NCBI GenBank assembly: GCA_026120185.1
Contig: JANUWF010002273.1
Span: 45,001 to 109,000, forward strand
DNA length: 64,000 nt
From: Voacanga thouarsii
Lineage: Eukaryota > Streptophyta > Magnoliopsida > Gentianales > Apocynaceae
Reading direction: 5' to 3'
The stretch's first letter is position 1. The number at the start of each line of letters is the position of its first letter. This document shows positions 34,001 to 47,301 of the stretch, one piece after another. The notes under the pieces were generated by a model, which was not told the origin of the DNA, did not search any database, and saw nothing but the letters and a program-made list of their open reading frames with translations. The position numbers were made by a program, and so were the translations under genes.

Positions 34001-37000
34001 AAGTTAAAAAGGAAAAAAATAGAATGCTCACAAAAGATGAAAGAGAAAGTGATTGTTGATGTGTTCTATCCCTTTTTCCACATGAAATTTAATGAAGGAA
34101 AAGATGTAAAATTTAGTTTCTTCTCTCTCTCTCTCATTCTTTCACACGAGTCAAAGTGGCCCTTCTGGTCCCATATCTGATCGAATCCTCCCTTGAGTAC
34201 CCAAGTAAAATGGATGTGGAAATTAACATGTTGCTGTTTCTCCTGTATCTATGTTTGGCACCTATAGAGAATTATTTCTCTAAGATATTTTGGTGGCATA
34301 TATATTGTTTCAGCCCTTGTGTCTATAGCCACACTACCTGAAATCATTTTCTCCTTCATGGAACATTGTGCCTCAAACATAACTCATGGTTTACATGAAA
34401 TTGAGCAGATGTTGGGAATTGTTGACAAAAAACTCTTATGTTGAATTGCAAGGTTATTTTATCTTAAGCTAAAGATGTTACTTTCCCTTTATTTCTAATC
34501 TTAGAATCCTCCAATGACCAATGGTTTGGGCCTGCTTTTAGTGGACTTCTCTACTCGCAATATGTTTTTCTTTGCCTCATAGTCATTTTTTTTTTTTAAA
34601 TTTCCCTTAATGACCTTGGCTTTTCTCACTTGATTGTTATTTTGATATATAAACAAGTGGAAAAGATACTTTTGTTTTCATTACAAGGGTGAGTTTTGCA
34701 CGAACTTTATTTTATGATGTCTATTTATGGTTCCACCTCTTCTGACTGCAGCCCTTATTCAGGTGAATTTAGTGGAGAGAATATTAGACTTGGATCTCGT
34801 GGGGACAGCTACTATGAGTACCTGATTAAAGTCTGGCTTCAGCTGCGAGGAGGTAACTCAACATACTTGCATCATATGTATGAAGAAGCAATGAAGGGTG
34901 TCAGGCACCTTCTGGTGCGGAAATCTGTCCCAAATGAACTAGTTTTCATTGGTGAATTGCCTTATGGGCCTCAAGGTGCTTTCAGTCCAAAGATGGATCA
35001 CCTGGTATGCCCCATTCTATATCTTCAAATAGAAAGAGATAGGATTGCAAATTGGCTTTGTTTACAGGAGATAAGATTGCAGAATTGGCTTTGTTTAATA
35101 ATTTTCCTCATCGCCTTTCCCGACAAAACAGAAGTTTATTCATCTCATTCTATGTAGTTATAAAGTTACGTAAATGAAGAAGCAGCTATTATTTGGGTTG
35201 TTGGGGGAATTTGTTATCTTAGTTATACTGTTGTGGCATTAATGTGGCCAACAGTTCCAATCCCTGTAACCAGCCCTCTCTTTGAATCAGATTTAGGATG
35301 AAGGACGAGCCAAAGAATATAATCTGATCTGCAATTGTTGAGTTCACATTTCAAGAGAAAGATATGATTAAGCCCATTTTGACTCAAATCTTAACCCACA
35401 AGATCTGGTGAGGAGACAACATTTCAGCTATATGTCTACATTCCATTTTCCACCATGGAGAAAATTTAGATTATTACGAACCTTGATTTTGGGAATTTCT
35501 GAAGATCATTGCTGTATTTGGGATAGACATTTTTCTTTTTTCCTTCCAATAGAAATATTGATGTTGATAGCAATATTTGCTTCCCTTGCTGAGCTTTCTG
35601 ATGGGGTAAAAAATCATTGCTCATCCTGTCAATCTCACTGGGAAGCTATCAACGCTACTTCCACCGAAAACCACCTTCCTAAGGAAAATCATAACAATAA
35701 TGGAAATAAAAAGAATTGAAAGGAGAAATGATCTTATCTCTGCAATATTAGTGCCCTTAATATACTTGTTACAAATGCTGTTTAGGTATGCTTCCTGCCT
35801 GGTACACTTGCCCTCGGTGCCACAAAGGGTGTTTCTAAGGAGAAGGCTATGCAAGAAGGCACCCTAACCTTTGATGATTTAGAAAATTTGAAGCTTGCAG
35901 AAGATTTGGCAAAGACATGTGTGGAAATGTATGCAGTAACTTCAAGTGGTCTTGCTCCAGAAATAGCCTACTTCAATGTTGAGGTAAGTTGCTCCAGAAA
36001 TAGCCTTCTTCACTCATCTGTACTGCTTACTGGTATCTGGAATTTTAGCTCTAAGAGTAACTTTTGTAGACATAGCATTTGAGAAGAACTTTTTGTGGCT
36101 AATATTGTAATTAAAAGGCTTAGTTTTGTTGATTGTAACTAAAAGGAAAAGTGACAGAAGAATAAATATGACCTTTAATCTCAAAATTCTTACTGTTTTT
36201 CAGAATGACACTATCACCTTAATGTTTGATCATCTACATCATTGAATAAAATCTAAGAGATGTAAGTATTTATACATTGGTCTCCAAGATTTATATGTGA
36301 ATTAAAAAGCAAATTTTTGGTAACCTTTGTCGTGGTCAGCCCATGGATTAGTAACCAAGTAGATTTATGAGGACAAATATGGAAACTAGGATCCAAAGTA
36401 AAGCCCATTAGGGTTGTGCGGTAACAGTTCAAACTTAACCAACCGAATGAGAATTGTGTAGTTTGAATGATTCAGTTTTTGTTCACAAGCAAAATTTTTT
36501 CAAAGCTCAGTTAAATAAAACCAGAGCTACATTTTTTTATTGTATATTTAGATTTTCAGACATAAGTCATTTGCAATAATGTAGGAACCTAGTTATTGGG
36601 CCTTATGGAATGCATTTTAATGAAACAAATGGATTTTCAGAGCCTGAAAAAAAAATGATATTATTTCCTAAAGGTAAATTCATATCCAATTTAAAAGCCA
36701 AATCAGGATTCTGGAAATTTTAACTGAAAAAGGATTCAAAGATTTATGATCAAACACTCTGAATTTGAATTTAAAAAGAAAAAGGAAAATGAAGTTTGAT
36801 TTAACTTTTCAAACTTTGATTTCATATTAAAACAGATGAATACCCATAGGAACTGTGAGCAGACCATATCTTGAACTGAAAGAACTGTATTAAGACAGAC
36901 CAATACACCTAGGACCTGTGCTTGAACATTGAATCAATGAGAGAAAATTTCTCTGCCTTGCATTTTAGGTATTTTCGTTTTCCTTTGGGAGGGGCTAAAT

Positions 37001-38848
37001 TCACACTCTTAGAATCTATATCCACACCCCTCAATTATAATTGTTTTGTGTGGTCATTGGTACCCTAGACTCTTTCAAGATCAAACCATTAATCTTCTAA
37101 TTCTTAAACTACCTTTTTAATGAGTCTTAAAAATAAATAAATAAATAAATAAAATCCTTTAAATACCTCTTCCATTCTACCGTCCTCTAGTGCTGGCACT
37201 TCCACAAAAATTCAACAACTTCATAAATATATTTGCATCCTTGAGATCTTTTTAGAATGTTTTATATGTACTTTCATCTCTAAACATCTGAACCAAGTAT
37301 CCTAGGGCTTCAAATGAAGCAAATTGTCCATTCTTGTTCAAAGCTTGAACTGAAGCAGCGAGGGAAGAGTGGTGCTGAGCTTTTAAAACTATTTCAACAA
37401 CTTTTATGGTGGAAAAAGCCTTGGTTCTTTCTGGGCACAATTATAGGAAAACCCAGGTTGAAATTGGGTGAAGAATCCATTTCCAATTACACAGTTGAGG
37501 CTTATTTGAATTTCATAGAAACATGGAGTTGGTTTGGATTTGGTTAGTCTTTCTTGGGGAAAAAATGGGGGAAAATAGTGAAAAAAGTAATGCTTTTTGT
37601 GAAATTGAAGAAAATTTGTCTACTTTTGAGTTGGGAATAAATGGTAAAGAAACCAAACAAATCATGGCTTCAAACTTTGTTTCTCAAGAAACATGCTCTT
37701 TGTTACTTGAACACACAGAGAAAACAAAGTAGTGGCAAAAAATGGATTGAAAAGAAGATTGACCAAATGAGTTCAAGGAGTCAACAAAAACTTTACCTTT
37801 CGCCCTCAGTGGTAAGAAAATGTGTGTATATTTTTTATATTTTGTCAATCAGTAATGAGAAAGATTTAAAGAGTAGTTTATAATTCAGAAAATTATTGTT
37901 TTCATCTTGGAAGAATCAAGGGGTACTAATGACTATACAAGACAATTGTAGTTAAGAGGTGTGAATTTAGGTTCTAAGGGTGTGTAGATTTAGCCTTTTC
38001 CTTTAAATGAAATAAGTATACGAGTCCTCTACCTGGTAACAAATTAAAACATATAAATACCTTAGCAACTGATGCAATAGCTTCGTAATAGGGGCAAAGT
38101 CAATTTTTGTTTGAGACTATGTTGCAAATCAGATTCATTTATTTCTATATTTCCGGTTTTCTTTTGATAGCCATCCCAAATTATTTGGGTTATCCAGCTG
38201 TTACCTGGGCTTCTGCTACAGCCCCAATGGATTACCATACTAAATGCTTTTATCTCTGTGACAACTGGTTGCTGTTTTCTTTCGTTCTAATGATGATTGC
38301 GAACAAAGATGATGTTTATTTCTACAATGAGCAGGGAAATCCTGAAAGTGGTCCTGATGGTGGAAACAAGAACAATAAATATGTGCACGACATTATTATT
38401 AAGCCTGCTGATCGTCACAATCTTTTGCGTCCTGAAACTGTTGAATCATTGTTCATTTTGTATCGTATCACAGAAGATCCAAAGTAAGCAGTGATGATTT
38501 TCTTAATTTCTCTCCATATTCACTTTAGTTTGCTTATCCTACTATTGTGTTTAAAAAATGTTTCTGAACCATTAGTACTTTCTTTGCAGATATCGTGAAT
38601 GGGGTTGGGAGATTTTTGAGGCATTTGAAAGACATACAAAGGTTGATTCCGGTGGCTACACCTCACTGGATGATGTTACTGTGCTACCCCCGCAGAGAAG
38701 AGACAAGATGGAAACCTTCTTCCTGGGTGAAACCCTGAAGTATTTATACTTGCTATTTGGAGACAGTAATATTATACCATTGGATGAGTTTGTATTCAAC
38801 ACAGAAGCTCATCCATTTCCAATTATAGGCAATAGTAGAAAACAATAA
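31087..38848 (+). CDS. MNS3: Class I alpha-1,2-mannosidase, MNS3 type (GH47)
   Basis: Six exons: 31087-31164, 32725-33674, 34752-35004, 35786-35983, 38335-38483, 38590-38848, giving 628 residues, near the roughly 620 of Arabidopsis MNS3. All introns are GT-AG and the frame is open throughout. Exon 1 begins '[19 protein letters not shown]', the cytosolic tail that marks MNS3; one hydrophobic segment (about 47-64) makes it a type II membrane protein. GH47 hallmarks are '[15 protein letters not shown]' (Glu217), '[11 protein letters not shown]' (Asp361), 'LLRPETVES' (Glu527) and 'NTEAHP' (Thr614, calcium ligand). These match the catalytic acids and calcium site of ER mannosidase I. The enzyme removes one alpha-1,2-mannose from Man9GlcNAc2 in early N-glycan processing, in the early secretory pathway. 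Intron 1 holds a Stowaway MITE and intron 4 a Mutator-like element. Exon 5 has a GAGCAG acceptor, so it may start at 38332 or 38335. The gene converges on the KAT gene downstream. Confidence 0.92.
32211..32675. mobile_element. Stowaway MITE in MNS3 intron 1
   Basis: The left 'CTCCATCTGTCCCAAATTAT' and right, reverse complemented, 'CTCCCTCCGTCCCAAATTAT' are textbook Stowaway (Tc1/mariner) inverted repeats. TA duplications flank both sides (32209-32210, 32676-32677). 465 bp, ending about 48 bp before exon 2. Confidence 0.85.
36987..37995. mobile_element. Mutator-like non-autonomous element in MNS3 intron 4
   Basis: Long inverted repeats of about 55 bp: left 'GGCTAAATTCACACTCTTAG' (from 36993) pairs with the reverse complement of the right end, 'GGCTAAATCTACACACCCTT' (from 37995). 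The similarity continues through 'CACACC..T.AA.TA.AATTGT'. A perfect 9-bp word TTTTCCTTT occurs just outside both ends (36978-36986 and 37996-38004), the duplication size of Mutator elements. On the left, six extra bases lie between the word and the repeat. The interior (37250-37900) is more complex than its surroundings but encodes nothing I recognise. Confidence 0.6.
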
Positions 38849-39324
38849 CATTACAACTCCAACATCTATAATAGACAATAGAAAACCTTCAGATCATACT
38901 TTGGTGTGTCCAACTTGAGCTCACACGAGATTCTTATGTTTTACATTTTGCCGCATCTAACAAGAAAGTTGTACTGCTCATTTGAAGAGGTGGCACAGTT
39001 CGCTGTTTCCTCGATTAGCTTATTAGTAATTTCTTATATCCTTTTATCTTTAGACTTTCTGTACATGGTCTTCTTGGGTATTGTGATTTTGGAAGATATT
39101 TTTATGGCTGTGACATAGAATGGACCAATCAAATAGAGTACTTTGACAATGTAAATGTTGGACAACATTCAAGTTAATATATTTCTGGAATTCCAATACA
39201 AGGAGCCCTTTATATCACCGATTGATTGATTCTTAAGCTACATTTTGTAAGACGAAGATTGATGTACAATTGCCTAATGAGACATTCTCTTTCAGTAAGT
39301 GTACATTTAGGCTTTTCATATTTG
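38849..39324. other. Intergenic gap between the convergent MNS3 and KAT genes
   Basis: 476 bases between the two stop codons must hold both 3' untranslated regions and poly(A) sites. Nothing else recognised. Confidence 0.7.
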
Positions 39325-42300
39325 TTAGGTCACATCAGGTTCTATGCTCTCACACTGATCTGGAAGAAGAAACAAATGATCACCATCTCGGATGACACTT
39401 AGGTCGTCTATTTCTGCATCTTCTGCGTTCACAACCTTTGTGAAATTGTGGTCTCCAAATTTTTGACCTGTAAGATCCACAGGGTGCTGGTGACTACCAG
39501 ATAAAGTTAGCTAGAAAGAAAACATGCACGAATAACTTGGGCAAGGTACTGTTTGAAATATACTTCCACTACTTAGGAAAAGTAAATTTAGAATGTTAAT
39601 TTTTGGCTATTTTGCTGGTCTTGTTAATGAATTCTGTATTTCCTATTTCAAGTTTTCTTCAAACTGATTTCAGGTCATGAAGACAGCTTACCCGCAACCT
39701 GGAATAGCCCTTCTAGTGAATCAGGTAGAATTATTAACTTCGGCAGTGGCTTCTGCAATGTGTTATGCTTTTGAACCTTTATGTGAATGATGACTCTCTT
39801 CCTGGTAAATTTTGTAGCCTGTCTGTTGGTGAGACAGTTAGAATTGCTTGAGCTGATATCTGCTGGGTTTCTATGGCAATAGTGGGAACAATTTGGAGCC
39901 CCATTTATGGTTGATTTGGCAAGACCTCCCTCGATTTCTTTGGCTGTTTCTGGTCCAAGGAACTCAATTCTGTGCTCGTCAGATCCTCTTCTGTTTTTAT
40001 CTCTCAGCAAAAGGTCGTTTATGCTTTTGTTCGACTGCTTTTCTGCTAGTGCAATTGGTGTCCACCCTTTTGCATCTGGTTTATTTATACTTGCCCCTCT
40101 TTCGAGCAAAATCTTGACCATTTCTAGGTGGCCCTCACGAACAGCAATGTGAAGAGCATCTTGGCAATGTTCATCTTTTGATTTTATATCCACATTGCAT
40201 CTAGTATTATCATAAGAGTTTCCCCTTTGACTATTCCGCTTGGTTTCTGAATTAGTGATCTTGGCATCCATCAGATTCGTCTGTGTATCTACGTTGAGAT
40301 TATCCTGATCTCTGGCATGAGAATAGCAGCCTCCTTTTGATCCTTCTTCAGGCCAATCACTGGATATGAAGCCATTATCTGTCTGTTGGTCCACATAGGC
40401 CAAGCTTGCTGATCCTTTGAGTTTCTGTACGTAAAAACATGTATTATGATCAGGGTTAAGTCTTGTCTTTCTGGGAATGAGTAGTAAATTTAGTACATAA
40501 AATGCTCCTTGCTATTTTCACCTGGAAAAGATTATTCATGATTATATGTTCATCTTTTACATTTGCTTTAAGCATGTTCATCAATGCACCTCTGTTCAGC
40601 CGGAGTAATTGGGAAATTTCCGTGGTTCGAAAAGTGAATGGCTGAGGCCTTCCACAGAGAACTCCTATCTCTCCAAAAATTTCACCTGTTAAAGCTTTCC
40701 CTATAACATGGTCGCAGCCATCAACTTTGGCTATTATCTCCTGCATCCATGAAATTCTTTAGCTAGGAACGTTAAGATACCGTCACCATTAACCTAACTG
40801 AAATGGTCAAAATTTGTTTACCACTGCTCCTGAGACCACTATGTACATCTCCGTAGGAGACTCATTTTGTAGAATCACATCTTCCTTGGGAGGAAAGTAT
40901 TCGGCTTCCATTTCAGGAACCTTTCAAATGGCAGAACACATCAGAATAGTTTCTTCCCTTGTACAATTAGATTACAGCTCATGCTTTTTACCATTGTGTT
41001 CGTCATTTTTCTGGACCCTCGAGAAAACGAAATCTTTGTTTACAACAAGAAAAGAGAAAGAGAGTGTAGAATACCAATTGGAATAGGAAGTCGTAGGAAA
41101 CGCCTTGGAAAAGACCAACATTCTGGACTATGGGGAAAAATAAATAGTGAGCTATGCTCGATTGGATAGCTTTGGGTAGAGCATTCAGTGTTTCTCGCTG
41201 CTTCAACCCTTCTGTTTTGAACTTGAGACACACATGAGCCAACATCTGATCTTGTATGCGTGGAGGCAACTGATTCCTTTTCGCAAACTCTGAAGCAGCC
41301 CTGACAGTGTCTCTCTGCGGCAGCACAATATATAGGAAATAATGAGATTTAATACCCAGAAGCTACTCATCATTGAAAAACTGTGTAAACAGAGTATGTT
41401 TGTGCCAATGTTACTGATCATCAAGAGATTTACTGAAGGAGAAAGCATACTTGATGGCCAGAAGATTTAGGACCAACAGTGTTAAACTCTCCAATTATCA
41501 GTTACCAAGAGAACACCTAGACTTATTTACTTGCCCCCACGGGAAGGGCCCCTCTCCCCCGCAACTGGCGGAAATTAAAAGATGTTAGAATTGAACGTTA
41601 GGACCACAAAGAAACACCCGATGAGGACAAAAGAAAGTTATGTTTATGCTTGTGTGCGTGATACATGGTCGAATGTCCATGAAAGTTGTGGATTTGGCGG
41701 ACTTGGCTGCTTCTGTTTTGTGGGTCCTTGGTGTCAAAGTAGACCAAAACCTAGCGCACTGAAAAATTCTAGAGAGCAACTTCTCATGTGTAAAAGGAAA
41801 TGTAAGATTAAAATGCTAAACTTACCGGCATTACTCTGTAGAGGGCTTCAGTAATGACCCAATGATTGCAGTATGCAATTCAAAATCTACTTGATTTGTG
41901 GGAAATATTTTTTTTGTAATGTAATTATTGAAAGAAAAAGCAGAGTGAGAGAGAGAGAGAAGCACATACAAAGTTTCGGGTGCGGCTGGTCCAGTGAACA
42001 ACAAGATTCGTCATGTTTCCGATGATGTAGGATGTCAATCCCAAGTTGAACAGCATGTAGAAAATATCAAAGAGCATTTCTCTTGGATTCTCAGCATGCA
42101 AGTCACCGTAGCCAGTTGTGGTTAGAGTCACAATGGACCAGTACATTGAAGTTATGTATCTGCCCCAGAGGCTCTCCTTCTTGAAATTTGGATTCACTGC
42201 ACCTATCCATGTTTTCTCGGGATCTGGGTATCTATCTGCAATAATATAGTTAAAGCATCCAGCACAATGCACTGCAAACAGTGTTACCTGAAAGCAATCC

Positions 42301-43299
42301 GTATCTTTAGTGTCAAATGTTGCATCTTTCATGTGCTATTTGATGTTGGATTGTTGAACTGTGACTAACTTACTGATATGAGCTTTGTGCAGCGAGTCCA
42401 GAAGTAGCTAAACCGAATGTCTTTCTCGAGCCTGTGGAAAAGAAATATCGGCTTAGTGAGAATTTGATTGATCGTTTGTAGGTCTTATGCAAGGAAATGG
42501 AGAAGGTTCGGATTTTTTGGAGGAACCTGGCGAATAAGGCGCTGACTCGTCTGAGACGCCAAAGCCTAAGCATGCTGAGAACCTTAAAGCCAATACCACC
42601 GCAGTGATCCGTGAAAACGAGGCTGATGGACTGAAATGGCAGCGTTGAGCAGACATCAAAGATGAACCAGGTTGATATGTACCTGTAGGACAGGGTTGTA
42701 TGGAACAGAAGGTAAGTGATATCTCTAGCTACACTAACGATGAAGTGAAACATCTCCGTCAGGTGAAGGAAGGTTACAAAATTTCTGTGATGCCTGTTGT
42801 AAGCTCACCTAATTGCTATCTTTTTGGGGTGATCAATAAGTAGATACGATTGGCTGTCAAGATATGCCACAAAGAAGGTGAGAATGATGTCAATGCCAAA
42901 GAAGCTATTAACAATGTTGTCAACCACAGACAATGCATTTTGCTTGCAGGGCAGAAATGCAAACTCAAATGGCGAAATCCAGGCTGAATAGATGACCAGG
43001 ATGATTAGAAACATTTCCCAAGCCCTGAAAATGAACAATAGAGTATTAAAATCACCAGAGGCTGCTTCATCATTTAGTTAGCCAAGAGTAATGCAGGGAG
43101 AGACAAGGTAAGGCCATCACCTATATCGCGGATTGAATGGGGAAATTATGTATCGTCCAAGTTTAGTTGTTCGGTTGATTCGGGCTCCGAGTGAAGGAAG
43201 GAGATCAGAAGAGAAGAAGCCGCTGTGGTTTTTTGCGTTCAGATGGAACTCCTCGACACAAAACCGTTGGAGGAAGATTTTGGTGTAAGAAAGCGACAT
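39325..43299 (-). CDS. KAT1: Shaker-type inward-rectifying K+ channel, KAT1/KAT2 type
   Basis: Ten exons on the minus strand: 43299-43121, 43024-42809, 42682-42527, 42431-42374, 42287-41970, 41314-41075, 40920-40822, 40740-40522, 40424-39692, 39467-39325, giving 786 residues. All introns are GT-AG and the phases agree. S1-S4 span about 62-180, with the voltage sensor 'LRLWRLRRV' in S4. The pore filter 'TTGYGD' has GYGD at 262-265. The cyclic-nucleotide-binding domain covers exons 7-8 ('[10 protein letters not shown]'). One leftover ankyrin-like unit lies near 584-634 and the KHA domain near 704-780, ending in '[13 protein letters not shown]'. A single ankyrin remnant rather than a full array separates KAT from AKT channels. 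KAT proteins carry K+ into guard and other cells at the plasma membrane as tetramers; KAT1 and KAT2 cannot be told apart here. The length is nearer grape SIRK than Arabidopsis KAT1 (677). The last exon is easily missed because exon 9 reads through its donor to a TGA at 39675. Confidence 0.92.
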
Positions 43300-45352
43300 T
43301 TTGCGTGAATATGAAATCCTCTCAAGTCCCAAGAAAGGTATGGGCTGTTAAACTTCCCTAGAGTTAAGTCCCAATGGAAAGCCTATATGTACATAGCGAA
43401 GATATAGGCAAGTCACACGCGTAAAGCTCCTGCTTTTTCTTCCTACTTTTTCTTTAATATGCTTCCTGTGATACTCCCTGAACGTATTTGGAAAGATTAT
43501 GCAACTACTGTTTGATTAAGGGCTCAATCAAAAGAGAGAGAGGAAAGGTTGAAAAGAGAATTTCTTGACTAGAGAACAAATGAAAACACAACAAGTTTTG
43601 CTTGGAACAGAACTCGAAGTGGCAGACATGAGCTTCTCTGTAATGCAGGTGAGGATGCAGAAGTGAGCTCTAACATGGAGAGACATACAGAGAGAAATAG
43701 GCAAAGAAAACGGTGATTGTACTGGTTTTGGTGTTGGTGTTGGTTGTAATGGTAATGGTGGGAGCTCCATCATCAATAAATGTGGGAGTTTGAATCAACA
43801 ATTAAAACATTAAAAGGACAGATTTGAGTGAAGTTTTCATTTCAGAATCCAGAAATGGACCAGATATTGTAGTAGGATGGGCACGAGCTTTGTTTTATGG
43901 ATGACACGTGGACCAATAGCCGAAAACTTTAGAGATACAATAAATTTTACACGGTCTGGTCTGAGCATCGTGATTGAAGAAAACAAGAACTGAATCCTTT
44001 GGCTATAAAGAAGGAAAGGAGAACCCAAGAAACTGTATCTTGGTAATGACCAAGGAGCCCGGGTTGTTTGTTTATGCAATGCAATCAGAACCATACGTGG
44101 GAAATGTATTCCCTCCATATATCCAGCCGACCCTTTTCTGTATTCCTCCGTTTTTCCTCTCCTTCTTTGTTGTGATAAACAAAGTCTCATTTTCGTTGTT
44201 CATATTGGAGATCTGCTTTTCATGGCATTCATGTGACGATGTCATATCAAATTTTGGGTATCTTTCTTCTTATTAACTTGGATGTCACTTTTTTTCCATG
44301 ACTAATCTGGATGCGTATGCTAGTTTCTAGACAAAACTTTAATAGTTGACAAGAAATTTTGTGTGCGCCCCATGCTACTAGGAGAGAAAAGGGTCCTGGT
44401 GCTACTTACAATAATTTGTATATATTGGCATGATTATATGTATAATTGTTATATTATTATATACGTATTTAAAATAATATTATTTTATTAAAATTTTAAT
44501 CAATATATAATTTATTTTGAAGGATCTGATATTAAAAAATAATTATTATTGTCAAAATATTGTGTAAGTTTAGTTTGTACACTAATGCGGTCAAATTGGA
44601 GTGAAAGTCCCTTCAAATGACAAATGGAAGAGGTAGGTCGATTGGTGGGAACAAAGTCATATTAATCTTCTAGGTACCTTTGGAATGAAGGAACAGGAAA
44701 GAAAGAGGATGAGAGGAGGAAAAAGCAAAGGGTTGGGTTTGTGCATAGACTGATTTTTGTAAAATAAAGCTCCAAAATTATTTTCATCAAGGAACTCCAA
44801 ACTAGAGATGAAAGAAATAGACTAGTTTTATTAGAATTCCTTTTAATGGTCCACAATACTCCCCCTTAAATTATCTACTTTCTACTACTTTAACGCTCTA
44901 CTTTATTTAAAAGGCATAGATAAAACTAAAAAGACAAAAATTAGGTACCTCCTACTAATTTAACACTCTACGTTCTTCTTTTCTTTTGTTTCTTACCGCA
45001 ACTACCAAATTGAGAAGACAACTACTACTATATGTTTCTCTCCTTTATTTTCCTCTTCCTCCGTCTATCCCCATTTGTGTTCTCTCTATTCCCTCAATCA
45101 AAACCAGAGCTTGTAGATTACTCCCATTGTTCTCTTGTATTGGTCAATTTTGAAAATTTTAATATTTATTTATTATTTTATAAAATAAAAATATTTATTT
45201 TTTCAATTGTACTTTTATTATTTATTATTTTGTTATATCATAATATTAATTGATTTTCAAATTTTGAACTAATTTTTTAAGTTCTAATAAGAGCAATTCA
45301 ATTTTTGAAAAATAGCTATTAGAACTTATATGTGAGCTCTTAAAAGATGATA
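43300..45352. other. 5' leader/promoter side of KAT and intergenic DNA
   Basis: The first few hundred bases are less AT-rich, as expected for KAT leader and promoter, but no core element can be picked out with confidence. From about 44400 the DNA is AT-rich without recognisable features. Confidence 0.4.
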
Positions 45353-45655
45353 CTTCATCTGTTTCAAAATAGATATTTAGATAACTTTTATACACAGATT
45401 AGGTGTGTTGAAAATAATATAACAAATCAGATAAAGTTTTAATTCTATTTTTATTAAATACATACTAGTTATTGGTTAGTGAAGATTTTTAAATAAATAA
45501 GAAAAAAAGAATTTTAAAAAATTATATAGTTGACTTAAAATAAATAAGAATAAAATAGAAAGAAATTAATTATTAATTATAAAAATATATGAATAAATAT
45601 TTTTTTAAAAATAAAATAAAAAAATTATATGAATATTTATTTGAAACAGAAAGAA
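45353..45655. mobile_element. Stowaway-like MITE
   Basis: The left 'CTTCATCTGTTTCAAAATAGA' and right, reverse complemented, 'TTCTTTCTGTTTCAAATAAAT' form a Stowaway-style inverted repeat, with TA on both sides (45351-45352, 45656-45657). About 303 bp, non-coding and AT-rich. Confidence 0.6.
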
Positions 45656-45657
45656 TA

Positions 45658-46866
45658 TATATTAACGAACAAAATGAATGAAAAAACATCATACTTTGTT
45701 TGACAATTCCGCTGAAGTTTATGCAATTCTAGCTGAATCCTCGGAAAGTGAGAGTCAAGAGAGAAGGACCCCATAAGGCTGCGTTGTAATGATTTTATCC
45801 TACGCCAGAGATTTTTTTTTTCCGCCGACCTTTCAAATCCTATTGCAATTAATATAACGTTGATGTATGCAAATTGATGAACAATTGATTAGGGGTAGGG
45901 GAATTTGCTTCAACTCTTGCGTAGATATAGCATGAATCTAGCCAAACTTTGAACTATTAAAGTCTAGAAAGCATGTTTGACGACATTAATGAATTAATAG
46001 TTTCCTCACAAGTGAGCCTACTTCCTACCTCCACGAAAGGACTATGAAATGGTGATGGTTTATGAGGATCCTTCTTCTTTGTCTGCTTTTGTAAATTATT
46101 GAGCCCTTACAAATCCTAGAAGAACGCGTTCCAAACGCGGTGATACGATTTCAAATTGGAAATCGAATGAGGAAAACAAAAATTAGTCCAAAATCGTGCT
46201 TGCTGGTCAAGAACGTTCAAAGTTGGTCGGAGTATAACAGTTTTGGACCGACTTGAATGATTACAAATTAATCATGCAAACGAGTGTCCCTTAATTCCAT
46301 TAAAGAAATTCCCTCTTATCCTAGGAGCTAGGAGGAGATTTTTTGGGATAAGGTGGACCCATATTTTCTCTTGCATTGTTTTTTCTTCATTCGTTTTTAA
46401 TTAATCATTTTTGTCTTCGAAATATTGTTTTAGTTTATGATAGGAGAATATTGAAGGAATTATTTGCATAAATGAAGGAAACACATCATACTGTCCGTCT
46501 ACAAATTTGTGAGAAACAAACTCCTAGTCCCAACCCTGGAGGAATTTTCCACATGGGGTCGGGGTTGGGTAGTGGTAGGCGAGGGGAGACTATGATTGAT
46601 GCTTGGGACGTGGGTGGGGAAGCGACAATAGTACTGAAGAGGTTATATTGCTTGAATGCTATGCATCACATGTGCCTCTTTGTCTTTGTCTGGTTTTGTT
46701 TAGTAACAGTAATTAGTAAAGCCCACTCCACACACTTTCTTAGCTTGAACTCAAGTTCCCATACACAATGATCTTAAATTTTTTTGCAAAATGAAGAATT
46801 TATTTATAAATGGAGAACAAATTATATAACTAGATTGTGAGATTTATGATAACGGAAGGATATCGT
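45658..46866. other. Intergenic, nothing recognised
   Basis: A short open frame at 46472-46771 has no recognisable family and lacks supporting context. Confidence 0.4.
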
Positions 46867-46874
46867 ACCTCAAA

Positions 46875-47211
46875 TTAGGAATGATAATTTTTCCGCATAA
46901 ATTGGGAGTTCGATCTAGTTGTGTCAAAGATTCTCTAATTTAAGTAGGGACAAGATTGGGGGAGGGTTCTACACCTCGGCCCTCTTGGCGGGGGTCGGGC
47001 CAGGGATAGAGATAGTATGATTCTCGACCCATTCCCTACCCGTCTCCAGCCCGCCCGGCTCACATAGTACATATGTATAAAAATTATAATTTATATTATA
47101 TATATAATAATTATGTATAATATATGTAAAAATATATATATATATATACATACTATATAGTATGTGTATATAATTATATACATAGTATATATATTAATTA
47201 TATAATGTGTG

Positions 47212-47301
<90 letters not shown>

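Noticed and set aside
39675..39691. KAT protein ending at the TGA at 39675-39677
   Set aside because: A GTAAGC donor precedes it, and the next exon at 39467 completes the KHA domain in frame.
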